In this document: piece after piece, positions 1-7,476 of the stretch | Layout of the letters: each line of letters opens with the position of its first letter | Numbering within the stretch: the first letter of the stretch is position 1 | Origin: UA16 sp042095135 | Lineage (GTDB): Bacteria; Bacteroidota; Bacteroidia; Flavobacteriales_D; Sanyastnellaceae | DNA: 19,693 bases | Direction: 5' to 3' | Assembly: GCA_042095135.1 (NCBI GenBank) | Contig: JBELBV010000041.1 | Coordinates: 1-19,693 of the forward strand | The notes under the pieces: model-generated | The model's database searches: none | What the model was told of the DNA's origin: nothing | Seen by the model: the letters and a program-made list of their open reading frames with translations, nothing else | Position numbers and translations under genes: made by a program

Positions 1-2656
1 CTGGAACTGCGTATTCGCAGCTACCGTCGTCGTATTCCGCCGCATCGTCGTAGTTGTCGGCATCGGGATCCGTGCATCCGCAAGCATTGGAAGTGGTACC
101 GCCGCCAACAGAGAAGTCACCCGTACCATCGAAATCATACGTATTATAGATGGAGGCAGAACCCACCCCGTTTTCGAAAATCTGAAGGTTGATGGTTCCG
201 CTCAATTCACCAGCAGTTGTCACCTGCATGAACAACACGCGGCCGTCCGCGTCGGGCAACCCATTGGGCGTGTTGTTCAATACGTACCACGCACCGCCGG
301 TGGCGTCGTTCATATAAACGTTTTGTCCCGAGAGGGCCTGGCCAAATGCAAAGGCCGAAACCCAAGGCTGGTCCACACTTTCCACAGTGCTGATTGCCAC
401 CTCATCGCCTACGTTTTGGCTCTCGATGCCAATGGTGACCCAACTGTCAGCTGCCAAATCTGGGAAGAATGGCAAAAAGGCGGGGTTGATGGCGCTGGCC
501 ACCGCTCCGCCGAACTGGCTGTTGTAGAAACCCGTGGTCGTTTCGAATGCGAATGGCGCATCCTCATTGCCGTATACGGAACTCAAGAAGTCGTCCGGAT
601 TCAGCATGTTTTGGTAGAAACGGTACGTCGTTTGACCAGGAACCACATCTTCCGCATACACCTCGACCGTCATCGTGTAGTCATTCATAACCACCATGCC
701 GGCAGAAGCACAACTGCAGAAGTCGCAGCTGTCGTCGTCATCGGTCGCCGTGCCGTCATAGTTGCAAGCATTCGATGACGTGCAACCCGCAATTTCAAAT
801 TCATCACAAATGCCGTCACCGTCCGTGTCGTTGATGCAGTTGTCATCACAATCGTATCCAGTTTCGGGGTATGAGCAACTGCCGTCGTCGAGCGTAGCTG
901 TGCCGTCGTAGTTACAAGCCGCAGAATCGGTGCAACCCGCACACGATGCGTATTCACAGCTGCCGTCGTAATCCGTTACAAGCGGATCATAGTTGCACGC
1001 GATTTCATCGTCGCAACCCGCGATTTCGAATTCATCGCAAATTTCATCGCCGTCAGCGTCATTGACGCAAGTACCATCGCAATTGTAACCGGTTTCCGGG
1101 TACGTGCAGCTTCCATCGTCAAGCCCCGCCTCAGGATCGTAGTTGCAGGCAGTTGCATCCGTGCAACCAGGCACACTGTACGTGCAGCTGCCGTCATCGT
1201 ACTCAGCCGCCTCGTCGTAGTTGTCAGCCGTTGGATCGGTGCAACCACATGCGTTTGCCGTCCCGGCAGACCCGAAGTCACCCGTGCCGCTGAATTCATA
1301 CGTGTTATAAATCGAAGCAGACCCCACCCCGTTTTCGAAAATCTGAAGGTTGATGGTTCCGCTCAATTCACCAGCAGTTGTCACCTGCATGAACAACACG
1401 CGGCCGTCCGCGTCGGGCAACCCATTGGGCGTGTTGTTCAATACGTACCACGCACCGCCGGTGGCGTCGTTCATATAAACGTTTTGTCCCGAGAGGGCCT
1501 GGCCAAATGCAAAGGCCGAAACCCAAGGCTGGTCCACACTTTCCACAGTGCTGATTGCCACCTCATCGCCTACGTTTTGGCTCTCGATGCCAATGGTGAC
1601 CCAACTGTCAGCTGCCAAATCTGGGAAGAATGGCAAAAAGGCGGGGTTGATGGCGCTGGCCACCGCTCCGCCGAACTGGCTGTTGTAGAAACCCGTCGTT
1701 GTTTCGAAAACGAAAGGTGCGTCTTCGTTTCCGTAAATCGAACTCAAGAAATCATCCGTGTTGGCCATGTTTTGATACAACCGGTACGTCGTCTGTCCTG
1801 GGACCACATCCTCCGCGTAGACTTCTACCGTCATGGTGTAATCCGAACCGCCCGTGCATTCCGGTCCACAGTAAACACAAGACCCGTCGTCTGCCGTGGC
1901 TTCTACATCGTAGTTGCACGCAGCAGAATCCATGCATCCATCCACAAGGAGCTCAGGAGCGTACGGCGTGAAGGGAATGATGCCTCTGAATTCTTGGTTG
2001 GCGTCACCCTCCACGAATACTTGGACCTGCATTTGACCCGTCAAATCTCCGTCGGTGGTGATCTGGCCAATGAGCACACGCAAATCTTCACCAGCAAAAG
2101 CCGCATGGGTGAAGTCACACGACTCTAGGTCGGCTGGGTCGCATGGCAACAACGTGAACAGAGCTGTTCCTGTCGCGTCGTCAATCAAGACATTTTCACC
2201 TGAACCAAATTCATCGAGCAAGTTGATTTCGCCTGCTGCAACATTGACTTCCACCTCATCGTCTGCTGTTGCACCACCAATCGTCAACCAACTGTCGTAA
2301 TTCAATTCTGGGAAGAAAGGCAGAACCGTCGAATTCACCCACGCTCCTACTTCTTCGCCGAGCACCTGGTCGTTGTACCACGCTGGCGTCGATGTGGAAT
2401 AGATCATCATCGGGTTGTCCGCCTCTCCCGAAATGCAGGACAAAAAGTCGGATTCGTTTTGCATTTCCAGGTACAATCGGTAGGTCGTTTGCCCTGTGAA
2501 ATCAACGCCGCCTATCGGTCCATCGTGTTCGATGTACGGTTCGATGACAATTTCATAACCCGGAGGAACATTGGGCCCGGGTGTTTCTGCTGGGGTTTGT
2601 GAGCTAACGACAAAGGCTGCGCAACAGGCAGCGAGAAGGCATAACAGCTTTCGCAT
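1..2656 (-). CDS. Large secreted multidomain surface protein, 5' part only (runs off left edge)
   Basis: The reading frame is open from an ATG at 2656 to the left edge, giving 885 residues with no stop, so the C-terminus lies outside the window. Residues 1-20 form a signal peptide (MRKLLCLLAACCAAFVVSSQ), so the product is exported. Residues ~33-235, 272-468 and 659-857 are three copies of one domain I do not recognise; each has a TTYRLY/TTYRFY motif, a DFLSS/DFLSC motif and an LPFFP-x-L-x3-DSW-x-TIG motif. Copies 2 and 3 are almost identical. Between and after them lie seven short Cys/Asp-rich motifs of the form GCxDxxACNYDxxAxxDDGSC (about 238-262, five in 469-650, one from 858) and two NDxDGDxICDEFEIAGC stretches that look calcium-binding, like thrombospondin type 3 repeats. 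Such proteins in Bacteroidota usually carry a C-terminal T9SS signal, but it is not visible here. Role unknown; cell-surface or adhesive function is inference. I see no clear -7 box before the start. Confidence 0.85.
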   Translation of the reverse strand, partial: MRKLLCLLAACCAAFVVSSQTPAETPGPNVPPGYEIVIEPYIEHDGPIGGVDFTGQTTYRLYLEMQNESDFLSCISGEADNPMMIYSTSTPAWYNDQVLGEEVGAWVNSTVLPFFPELNYDSWLTIGGATADDEVEVNVAAGEINLLDEFGSGENVLIDDATGTALFTLLPCDPADLESCDFTHAAFAGEDLRVLIGQITTDGDLTGQMQVQVFVEGDANQEFRGIIPFTPYAPELLVDGCMDSAACNYDVEATADDGSCVYCGPECTGGSDYTMTVEVYAEDVVPGQTTYRLYQNMANTDDFLSSIYGNEDAPFVFETTTGFYNSQFGGAVASAINPAFLPFFPDLAADSWVTIGIESQNVGDEVAISTVESVDQPWVSAFAFGQALSGQNVYMNDATGGAWYVLNNTPNGLPDADGRVLFMQVTTAGELSGTINLQIFENGVGSASIYNTYEFSGTGDFGSAGTANACGCTDPTADNYDEAAEYDDGSCTYSVPGCTDATACNYDPEAGLDDGSCTYPETGYNCDGTCVNDADGDEICDEFEIAGCDDEIACNYDPLVTDYDGSCEYASCAGCTDSAACNYDGTATLDDGSCSYPETGYDCDDNCINDTDGDGICDEFEIAGCTSSNACNYDGTATDDDDSCDFCSCASAGMVVMNDYTMTVEVYAEDVVPGQTTYRFYQNMLNPDDFLSSVYGNEDAPFAFETTTGFYNSQFGGAVASAINPAFLPFFPDLAADSWVTIGIESQNVGDEVAISTVESVDQPWVSAFAFGQALSGQNVYMNDATGGAWYVLNNTPNGLPDADGRVLFMQVTTAGELSGTINLQIFENGVGSASIYNTYDFDGTGDFSVGGGTTSNACGCTDPDADNYDDAAEYDDGSCEYAVP
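162..535. repeat. Perfect 374-bp direct repeat, copy 1
   Basis: By eye this stretch is identical, base for base, to 1323-1696, at an offset of exactly 1161 bp (387 codons, in frame). It encodes residues ~708-832 of the left-edge surface protein, the core of its third domain copy. Sequence just outside the tract still aligns at protein level but differs at many synonymous positions. Confidence 0.92.
707..1252 (-). repeat. Cluster of five Cys/Asp-rich DDGSC motifs inside the surface protein gene
   Basis: Residues ~469-650 contain five consecutive units of the pattern GC-x-D-x2-AC/AD-NYD-x5-DDGSC (two variants read DYDGSC and DDDDSC). Two are followed by a YPETGY segment and an acidic NDxDGDxICDEFEIAGC segment. 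Regular Cys spacing and Asp/Asn richness suggest disulphide-bonded, calcium-stabilised linkers between the larger domains (inference). Further single units lie at about 1871-1945 and at the left edge (1-85). Confidence 0.8.
1323..1696. repeat. Perfect 374-bp direct repeat, copy 2
   Basis: Partner of 162-535. It encodes residues ~321-445 of the surface protein, the core of its second domain copy. Identity ends abruptly at both sides: at the 1696 side the codons for the APF-x-FETTTGF segment differ at several third positions, and at the 1323 side the identity stops just after the codons for ENGVG. Confidence 0.92.
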
Positions 2657-2898
2657 GAGGTGGCGATTTGATTTGGTTCAAACAACAGTGTGGCTCGCGT
2701 GTACACGCTACGCGCACGAAGCGAATGTAACGGAAGAGGCTCCAAATTGCAAATCCAGAATTGCCATTCATCTGAATTTTCTCAATATTAATCGCCTAAC
2801 AAGTGGATTCAAGCGAAACTTTCTCTTCACCGTTCGAAGCCGTATTTTAGTGGATTCCAAGCCTTTCAGAGGCCGCGAATATTTTCACCACGGGTTGC

Positions 2899-2926
2899 TT
2901 TGGTTTATAGAAATCACCTATCTTTG
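2899..2926 (+). promoter_or_regulatory. Probable promoter of tRNA-Phe
   Basis: TATCTTTG at 2919-2926 matches the Bacteroidota -7 consensus TAnnTTTG exactly. A TTTG at 2899-2902 is a possible -33 element with a short 16-bp spacer. The -7 box ends 12 bp before the tRNA. Confidence 0.6.
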
Positions 2927-2938
2927 CCGGCCCACGAT

Positions 2939-3011
2939 GGTACTATAGCTCAGTTGGTAGAGCAACGGATTGAAAATCCGTGTGTCCCAGGTTCGAATCC
3001 CGGTAGTACCA
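2939..3011 (+). tRNA. tRNA-Phe (anticodon GAA)
   Basis: A complete 73-nt cloverleaf: acceptor GGTACTA pairs with TAGTACC, D stem GCTC/GAGC, anticodon stem ACGGA/TCCGT around the loop TTGAAAA with anticodon GAA, and T loop TTCGAAT. The discriminator base is A and no CCA is encoded (ACA follows). The T stem, CCAGG against CCCGG, has one A-C mismatch at its centre. A terminator follows immediately. Confidence 0.95.
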
Positions 3012-3013
3012 CA

Positions 3014-3043
3014 AAAAAGGCCGGCTTTATGCTGGCTTTTTTT
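3014..3043 (+). terminator. Rho-independent terminator after tRNA-Phe
   Basis: A 6-bp stem GCCGGC/GCTGGC (3020-3025 with 3031-3036, one G-T pair), loop TTTAT, then a run of seven T. It directly follows the tRNA. Confidence 0.8.
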
Positions 3044-3069
3044 GTTCCCCAAAGTAGCGTGTAACTTCG
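3041..3069 (+). promoter_or_regulatory. Probable aroB promoter
   Basis: TTTG at 3041-3044, a 17-bp spacer and TAACTTCG at 3062-3069 resemble the Bacteroidota TTTG / TAnnTTTG promoter (one mismatch in the -7 box). The -7 box ends 19 bp before the aroB ATG. The -33 element lies inside the T run of the tRNA terminator. Confidence 0.5.
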
Positions 3070-3088
3070 CGAAACGTCCAACAGATCC

Positions 3089-4177
3089 ATGAACCAAAAA
3101 CCCACCTACATTTCCGTTCCCTCGGACGCTACAGCGGGTGTTTTTGAGGATGCTTGGCAGGCCTATGGGCGAGCCACGCCCGATTGGTACATCATCGATG
3201 ATTTTTTCAAAAATCAAGGCAACATCAAGCGCGTCAACGACGCCGACGAAATTGGGCGTGTATACTGGATAAATGCCGGCGAAAAAAGCAAGACATGGAA
3301 TGAAGTGGAGCGTGTGCTAAAATGGCTCGTACACAACGACGTCAAACGCAGCGAAAGCCTAGCGGTAATGGGTGGAGGCACGGTCTTGGATACGGGGTTA
3401 TTCGCTGCGTCAATTTACCAACGCGGTATACAAAAATGGTCCATTCCCACAACCCTTCTCGCTGCCGTGGACGCGGGCATCGGCGGAAAGAACGGGGTAA
3501 ATTTTATGGGGTTTAAGAATTACATCGGAACCATCATACAACCCGACTTCGTCGTGTCTGACTTCCGTGTGTTGGATACCCTGAGCCCACAGGATGTTCT
3601 CAATGGCTGGATGGAAATGACCAAACATGCCTTGATTGCAGATCCAGCGCTTTGGCAATCCATGAAAGCCTTCAAAAGCATCCCCGCGGTCCAAGAAATC
3701 CACCCGCTCATCACTGAAGCAGTGGAGATCAAGAAGCGCCTCATCGAGGCTGATGAATTCGAATCCGGACGCCGTAAGACATTGAATTTTGGACACACCG
3801 TTGCGCACGCCCTCGAGAGCGCTGCTGCAGCAGGCGGCGAAGACCTGCCTCATGGCACCGCTGTCGGCATCGGCATGGTGTTTTCCCTCCAATGGAGCGC
3901 CGCCCAATCCCCCCATAAGACCATCGCGGACGAGCTGCTCGACGCGGCTCAATGCATCGGTAGATGGCTCGCCGAATCCGCTGCGGTGCAGGTTCACACA
4001 GCCACCCAAGCAGCAGACATTAAGTCCCTATGGTCTTTCATGGAAAAGGATAAGAAAAACGATGCACAAGGCGTTCAAGAGGTTAGGCTCACGAAAGTTG
4101 GCTCTGCAGAATGGAACCAATTGCTCACATTCGACGCTTTCGAAGCCAATTGGATCAAGGCACTCGGTCGCATCTGA
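3089..4177 (+). CDS. aroB: 3-dehydroquinate synthase
   Basis: Converts DAHP (3-deoxy-D-arabino-heptulosonate 7-phosphate) to 3-dehydroquinate, the second step of the shikimate pathway; cytoplasmic, NAD- and metal-dependent. The 362 residues match the usual family length. Visible features: GEKSKT (64-69), NAD-binding glycines MGGGTVLD (94-101), PTTLLAAVD (120-128), GGKNGVN (132-138) with the active-site Lys, KNYIGTI (143-149), and the three expected metal ligands Glu176 (GWMEMTKH), His236 (NFGHTVAH) and His255 (LPHGTAVGIGM). The usual HGEA motif reads HGTA here, with Thr257 replacing Glu. The gene lies 78 bp after tRNA-Phe and 38 bp before lpxD on the same strand, so read-through into the lipid A genes is possible. 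A more distant sugar-phosphate cyclase is an alternative, but the match to flavobacterial AroB is good. Confidence 0.87.
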   Translation: MNQKPTYISVPSDATAGVFEDAWQAYGRATPDWYIIDDFFKNQGNIKRVNDADEIGRVYWINAGEKSKTWNEVERVLKWLVHNDVKRSESLAVMGGGTVLDTGLFAASIYQRGIQKWSIPTTLLAAVDAGIGGKNGVNFMGFKNYIGTIIQPDFVVSDFRVLDTLSPQDVLNGWMEMTKHALIADPALWQSMKAFKSIPAVQEIHPLITEAVEIKKRLIEADEFESGRRKTLNFGHTVAHALESAAAAGGEDLPHGTAVGIGMVFSLQWSAAQSPHKTIADELLDAAQCIGRWLAESAAVQVHTATQAADIKSLWSFMEKDKKNDAQGVQEVRLTKVGSAEWNQLLTFDAFEANWIKALGRI

Positions 4178-4200
4178 GCACACGGAATCTTGACCACTTG

Positions 4201-4211
4201 CCTTAATTTTA
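4201..4211 (+). promoter_or_regulatory. Possible -7 promoter element of lpxD
   Basis: CCTTAATTTTA contains TAATTTTA (4204-4211), one base off TAnnTTTG, and ends 4 bp before the lpxD ATG. The same 11-mer occurs before galE. No convincing -33 element lies at the expected distance. Confidence 0.4.
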
Positions 4212-4215
4212 CACC

Positions 4216-5250
4216 ATGGAAGTAACCGCCAAAGCTTTGGCCGAGCGCATCGGAGGAACGATTGAAGGGCCTACCGATGTTACCCTCAATCAGATTGCAA
4301 AGATTGAAGAAGCGGGGGAAGGAAGCCTGACGTTTTTGGCGAACATGGAATACGAGGGCTTTATCTACACCACTCGAGCAAGCGCTGCATTGGTGTCAGA
4401 ACACTTTGCTCCGTCCCAGGCACTTCCGAAACAATTGGCCCTCATCCGTGTCCAAGACCCTTACATGGCGTTTGCCGGTGTGTTGCAATGGGCTGCCGCT
4501 TCCCAAGCCTATCCCGCAGGCATTTCATCCAAAGCACACGTCGACCCTTCCGCTGAAATCGCGGAGAACTGCTACATCGGGCCTTTTGCCGTAGTGGAAG
4601 CGGGGACCAAAATTGCTGCTGGCTGCCAGATCCACAGCCACGTGAGCATAGGACGAGGGGTCTGCATTGGGGCCAACACCACGCTTCATCGCCAGGTAGC
4701 CGTCCTCGATCATTGCACCATCGGCAGCGATTGCATTGTCCAGTCCGGAGCCGTCATCGGTTCGGATGGATTCGGGTTTGCACCCAACAACTCCGGGGAA
4801 TACGACAAAGTGCCCCAAACCGGCAACGTCACCATTGGAAACGGTTGTGAAATTGGCGCCGCCACAACAATCGACCGAGCGACGCTCGGATCGACCGTAA
4901 TTGAAGAAGGGGTCAAGCTGGACAACCAAATCCAGATTGCCCACAACGTGAAAATCGGCGCTAACACGGTCATCGCCGCGCAAACCGGCGTGGCCGGCAG
5001 CACAACCATTGGAGCGAATTGCATGGTGGGCGGGCAAGTCGGATTTGCCGGCCACATCACTGTCGCAGACGGTGTGAAAATTGCAGCGCAGTCCGGAGTT
5101 ACCAAGAGCATCGCCGAACCAAACGGCATCTGGCAAGGCACACCCGCTCAGCCGATTAAAGCCTATCAATCTCAACAAATTGCATTGCGGAAATTGATTC
5201 GCGCCTTAGTTTTGGACCGCATTGATGCACTGGAACAAAAACTGAGCTGA
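4216..5250 (+). CDS. lpxD: UDP-3-O-(3-hydroxyacyl)glucosamine N-acyltransferase
   Basis: Third step of lipid A synthesis: adds the second hydroxyacyl chain, from acyl-ACP, to the free amine of UDP-3-O-acyl-glucosamine. Cytoplasmic trimer. The 344 residues have the expected two parts: an N-terminal uridine-binding domain (~1-100, with EEAGEGSLTFLAN) and a left-handed beta-helix of hexapeptide repeats (~105-300), then a C-terminal helix. Catalytic His243 sits in LDNQIQIAHNVKIG, the family signature; the SDGFGFAP segment (183-190) is also typical. It is first of the lipid A block, with the lpxC-fabZ start only 5 bp beyond its stop, so these are co-transcribed. Confidence 0.96.
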   Translation: MEVTAKALAERIGGTIEGPTDVTLNQIAKIEEAGEGSLTFLANMEYEGFIYTTRASAALVSEHFAPSQALPKQLALIRVQDPYMAFAGVLQWAAASQAYPAGISSKAHVDPSAEIAENCYIGPFAVVEAGTKIAAGCQIHSHVSIGRGVCIGANTTLHRQVAVLDHCTIGSDCIVQSGAVIGSDGFGFAPNNSGEYDKVPQTGNVTIGNGCEIGAATTIDRATLGSTVIEEGVKLDNQIQIAHNVKIGANTVIAAQTGVAGSTTIGANCMVGGQVGFAGHITVADGVKIAAQSGVTKSIAEPNGIWQGTPAQPIKAYQSQQIALRKLIRALVLDRIDALEQKLS

Positions 5251-5255
5251 GGCGA

Positions 5256-6659
5256 ATGGCTAACACCGTACAGCAACGCACCTTAAACGAGCCTGTTGAA
5301 TTCTCTGGAATCGGCCTTCACACGGGCGAAACCACGGTTATGACTGTCCTGCCCGCTCCAGGCAACCACGGCTATAAATTCCAGCGGGTCGACCTTCCGG
5401 AACAACCCATCATCAATGCCGATGCAGACCTCGTAATTGGAACACAACGAGGAACTACGCTGGAACAGAATGGAGCCCAGGTGTATACGACTGAGCACAT
5501 TCTGGCTGCCTTGTACGGTTGCGAAGTGGACAACGCACTCATCCAACTCACGGGACCTGAAATTCCCATCATGGATGGCAGTGCCCAAGACTTTGTAGAT
5601 GCCTTTGAGCGCGTTGGATACGAGGAGCAAGACGCACAACGAATTTATTACAAGTTGCGTCGGAACATCGCCTTTGAAGACAAGGAAAAAGACGTAGAAA
5701 TGCTCGCCGTCCCAGAACCGAATGACCAATTTCGGCTCACGGTCATGGTCGACTACCGCAGCCCGGTGCTTGGCACGCAGCATGCGAGCATGGCCAAACT
5801 GCAGGATTTTAAGGAGGACATCGCTAACTGCCGAACGTTCGTCTTCTTGAAAGAGGTCAAGGCTTTGGCCCAAGCCGACTTGATCAAAGGCGGCGACCTC
5901 AACAATGCAGTCGTTCTGATCGAACGACCCTATTCCGATACAGAGTTGCAGGAAATTGCCAATCTGTTGGGCAAGCAAAGCCTGCACGCTCAAGCGGATG
6001 TTCCGGGAGTCTTGAACACTTCTCCCCTACGCTACCAAAACGAGCCTGCTCGCCACAAGCTGTTGGACATCATGGGCGACTTGGCCCTCACAGGAAAGTT
6101 CATTCAGGCCCACATCCTGGCCGCCCGTCCGGGACACGCCGGCAACGTGTCGTTTGCCAAAATCTTGAAGAAAAAGATGAAAGAAGAACTCGGAAAACCC
6201 AATTTGGACACGAATCGTCCCTCCCTCTTCGACATCAACCAAATTGCTGGGATGCTGCCGCATCGGTACCCCTTCCTGCTGGTCGACAAAATCCTCGAAG
6301 TAGACGACAAGAGCATCGTGGGGTGCAAGAATGTCACGATCAATGAGCCGTTCTTCCAAGGACACTTCCCGGGCAACCCCGTCATGCCGGGTGTTTTGCA
6401 GGTGGAAGCCATGGCGCAGGTTGGTGGGATTTTTGCGCTGCAAACCGTGGACGACCCGGAAAACTACACCACGTACTTCATGAAAATTGATAACGTGAAG
6501 TTCAAGCAAAAGGTCATTCCAGGAGACACCATCGTTTTTCACCTCGAATTGATGTCTCCCATTCGCAGAGGACTCGTGAACATGCGTGGTCGTGGCTACG
6601 TGCAGGGCAACCTCGTGTCAGAAGCCGAAATGCTGGCCCAAATCGTCAAGGACCGCTAA
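5256..6659 (+). CDS. lpxC-fabZ: Bifunctional UDP-3-O-acyl-N-acetylglucosamine deacetylase / 3-hydroxyacyl-ACP dehydratase
   Basis: A fusion of two cytoplasmic enzymes in 467 residues. Residues ~1-310 are LpxC, the zinc deacetylase that commits the cell to lipid A: Glu80-His81 in TTEHILAAL, zinc ligands His267 and Asp271 in RHKLLDIMGDL, and His294 in RPGHAGN. Residues ~325-467 are FabZ, the hot-dog-fold dehydratase of fatty-acid elongation: catalytic His336 in LPHRYPFLLVD, the GHFPGNPVMPGV loop (369-380) and catalytic Glu384 in LQVEAMAQVGG. The linker is short and Lys-rich (KILKKKMKEELGK). This fusion is well known in Bacteroidota; joining the two activities may balance hydroxyacyl-ACP use between phospholipid and lipid A (inference). 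It lies between lpxD and lpxA in one operon. Confidence 0.96.
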   Translation: MANTVQQRTLNEPVEFSGIGLHTGETTVMTVLPAPGNHGYKFQRVDLPEQPIINADADLVIGTQRGTTLEQNGAQVYTTEHILAALYGCEVDNALIQLTGPEIPIMDGSAQDFVDAFERVGYEEQDAQRIYYKLRRNIAFEDKEKDVEMLAVPEPNDQFRLTVMVDYRSPVLGTQHASMAKLQDFKEDIANCRTFVFLKEVKALAQADLIKGGDLNNAVVLIERPYSDTELQEIANLLGKQSLHAQADVPGVLNTSPLRYQNEPARHKLLDIMGDLALTGKFIQAHILAARPGHAGNVSFAKILKKKMKEELGKPNLDTNRPSLFDINQIAGMLPHRYPFLLVDKILEVDDKSIVGCKNVTINEPFFQGHFPGNPVMPGVLQVEAMAQVGGIFALQTVDDPENYTTYFMKIDNVKFKQKVIPGDTIVFHLELMSPIRRGLVNMRGRGYVQGNLVSEAEMLAQIVKDR

Positions 6660-6681
6660 GGCATTTCTAAACCGCTACACA

Positions 6682-7476
6682 ATGAGCTCTTCTGCTGCAC
6701 AGATTTCTCCCCAGGCGTATGTCTCGCCCGATGCCACCATCGGGGAAGGCACGGTCATTGAACCATTCGCTTTCATCGAAGGCAACGTCGTCATCGGCGC
6801 CAATTGCTGGGTCGGCCCACATGCCGTCATTCACAGCAACACCACCATTGGAGATACGAGCAAAGTGTTTCCTGGAGCCGTGGTAGGTGCTGTGCCCCAA
6901 GACTTGAAATTCGATGGAGAAGCATCCACCGTTGAGATTGGTGACCGAACGATTATCCGTGAATGCGTTACCATCAACCGAGGAACCACCGACCGCATGG
7001 TCACCAAAGTGGGGTCGGATTGCTTGCTGATGGCCTATTGCCACTTGGCTCACGACGTGTGCATTGGGGACAACGTCATCATCGCCAACTCCGGCAACAT
7101 CGCGGGACACGTGACCATTGAAGACTGGGCGATCATTGAAGGCATGGTAGGCGTTCAGCAATTCGTCACCATTGGTCAGCACGCTTTTGTCGCTGGTGGA
7201 TCGCTGGTGCGAAAGAACATCCCGCCCTTCATCAAAGCGGCACGCGAGCCATTGTCTTTCATTGGAGTCAACAGCATTGGACTGCGACGACGAGGTTTCG
7301 ACAACGATCAAGTGATGAGCATCGAAGACATCTACCGAACGCTCTACGTACAAAACACCAACCTGTCCCAAGCCATACGCGTGGCTGAGACGGAGCTTCC
7401 GCAATCCCAAGAAAAGGACACCATCCTCGCATTCATCCAAGCCTCCGACAAGGGCATCATCCGCGGGCCTTTCTGA
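6682..7476 (+). CDS. lpxA: Acyl-ACP--UDP-N-acetylglucosamine O-acyltransferase
   Basis: First step of lipid A synthesis: transfers a 3-hydroxyacyl chain to the 3-OH of UDP-GlcNAc. Cytoplasmic trimer. The 264 residues compare with 262 in E. coli. Residues ~5-190 form a hexapeptide-repeat beta-helix and the rest a helical tail. His121 and His124 lie in CHLAHDVCIG; His124 aligns with the E. coli catalytic His125. PQDLKF (72-77) and IRECVTINRGT (92-102) are family motifs. I chose the ATG at 6682 (MSSSAAQISP): the same frame stays open to an ATG at 6586, but those 32 residues overlap the end of FabZ and have no LpxA counterpart. Gap to lpxC-fabZ is 22 bp; the stop overlaps the next start by one base. 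Confidence 0.95.
   Translation: MSSSAAQISPQAYVSPDATIGEGTVIEPFAFIEGNVVIGANCWVGPHAVIHSNTTIGDTSKVFPGAVVGAVPQDLKFDGEASTVEIGDRTIIRECVTINRGTTDRMVTKVGSDCLLMAYCHLAHDVCIGDNVIIANSGNIAGHVTIEDWAIIEGMVGVQQFVTIGQHAFVAGGSLVRKNIPPFIKAAREPLSFIGVNSIGLRRRGFDNDQVMSIEDIYRTLYVQNTNLSQAIRVAETELPQSQEKDTILAFIQASDKGIIRGPF

Noticed and set aside
707..1252. CRISPR-like array suggested by regular short repeats
   Set aside because: The repeats are degenerate at DNA level, conserved as protein motifs in one frame, and have no spacer structure or cas genes.
685..1299. Thr/Ala/Arg-rich minus-strand frames within the DDGSC cluster
   Set aside because: They are out of frame with the surface protein and are low-complexity readings of its repeated Asp/Cys/Tyr codons.
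323..2128. Two plus-strand open frames (323-778, 1484-2128) with an identical N-terminal half
   Set aside because: They lie antisense to the surface protein gene and are identical only because the 374-bp DNA repeat underlies both. The minus-strand frame has the signal peptide and domain structure.
2512..2745. Possible frameshift or alternative N-terminus of the surface protein
   Set aside because: The ATG at 2656 gives a normal signal peptide in the same frame as the domains, so no frameshift is needed.
6586..6681. Longer start for lpxA
   Set aside because: The extra 32 residues overlap the FabZ coding end, and known LpxA proteins start close to the MSSSAAQISP position.
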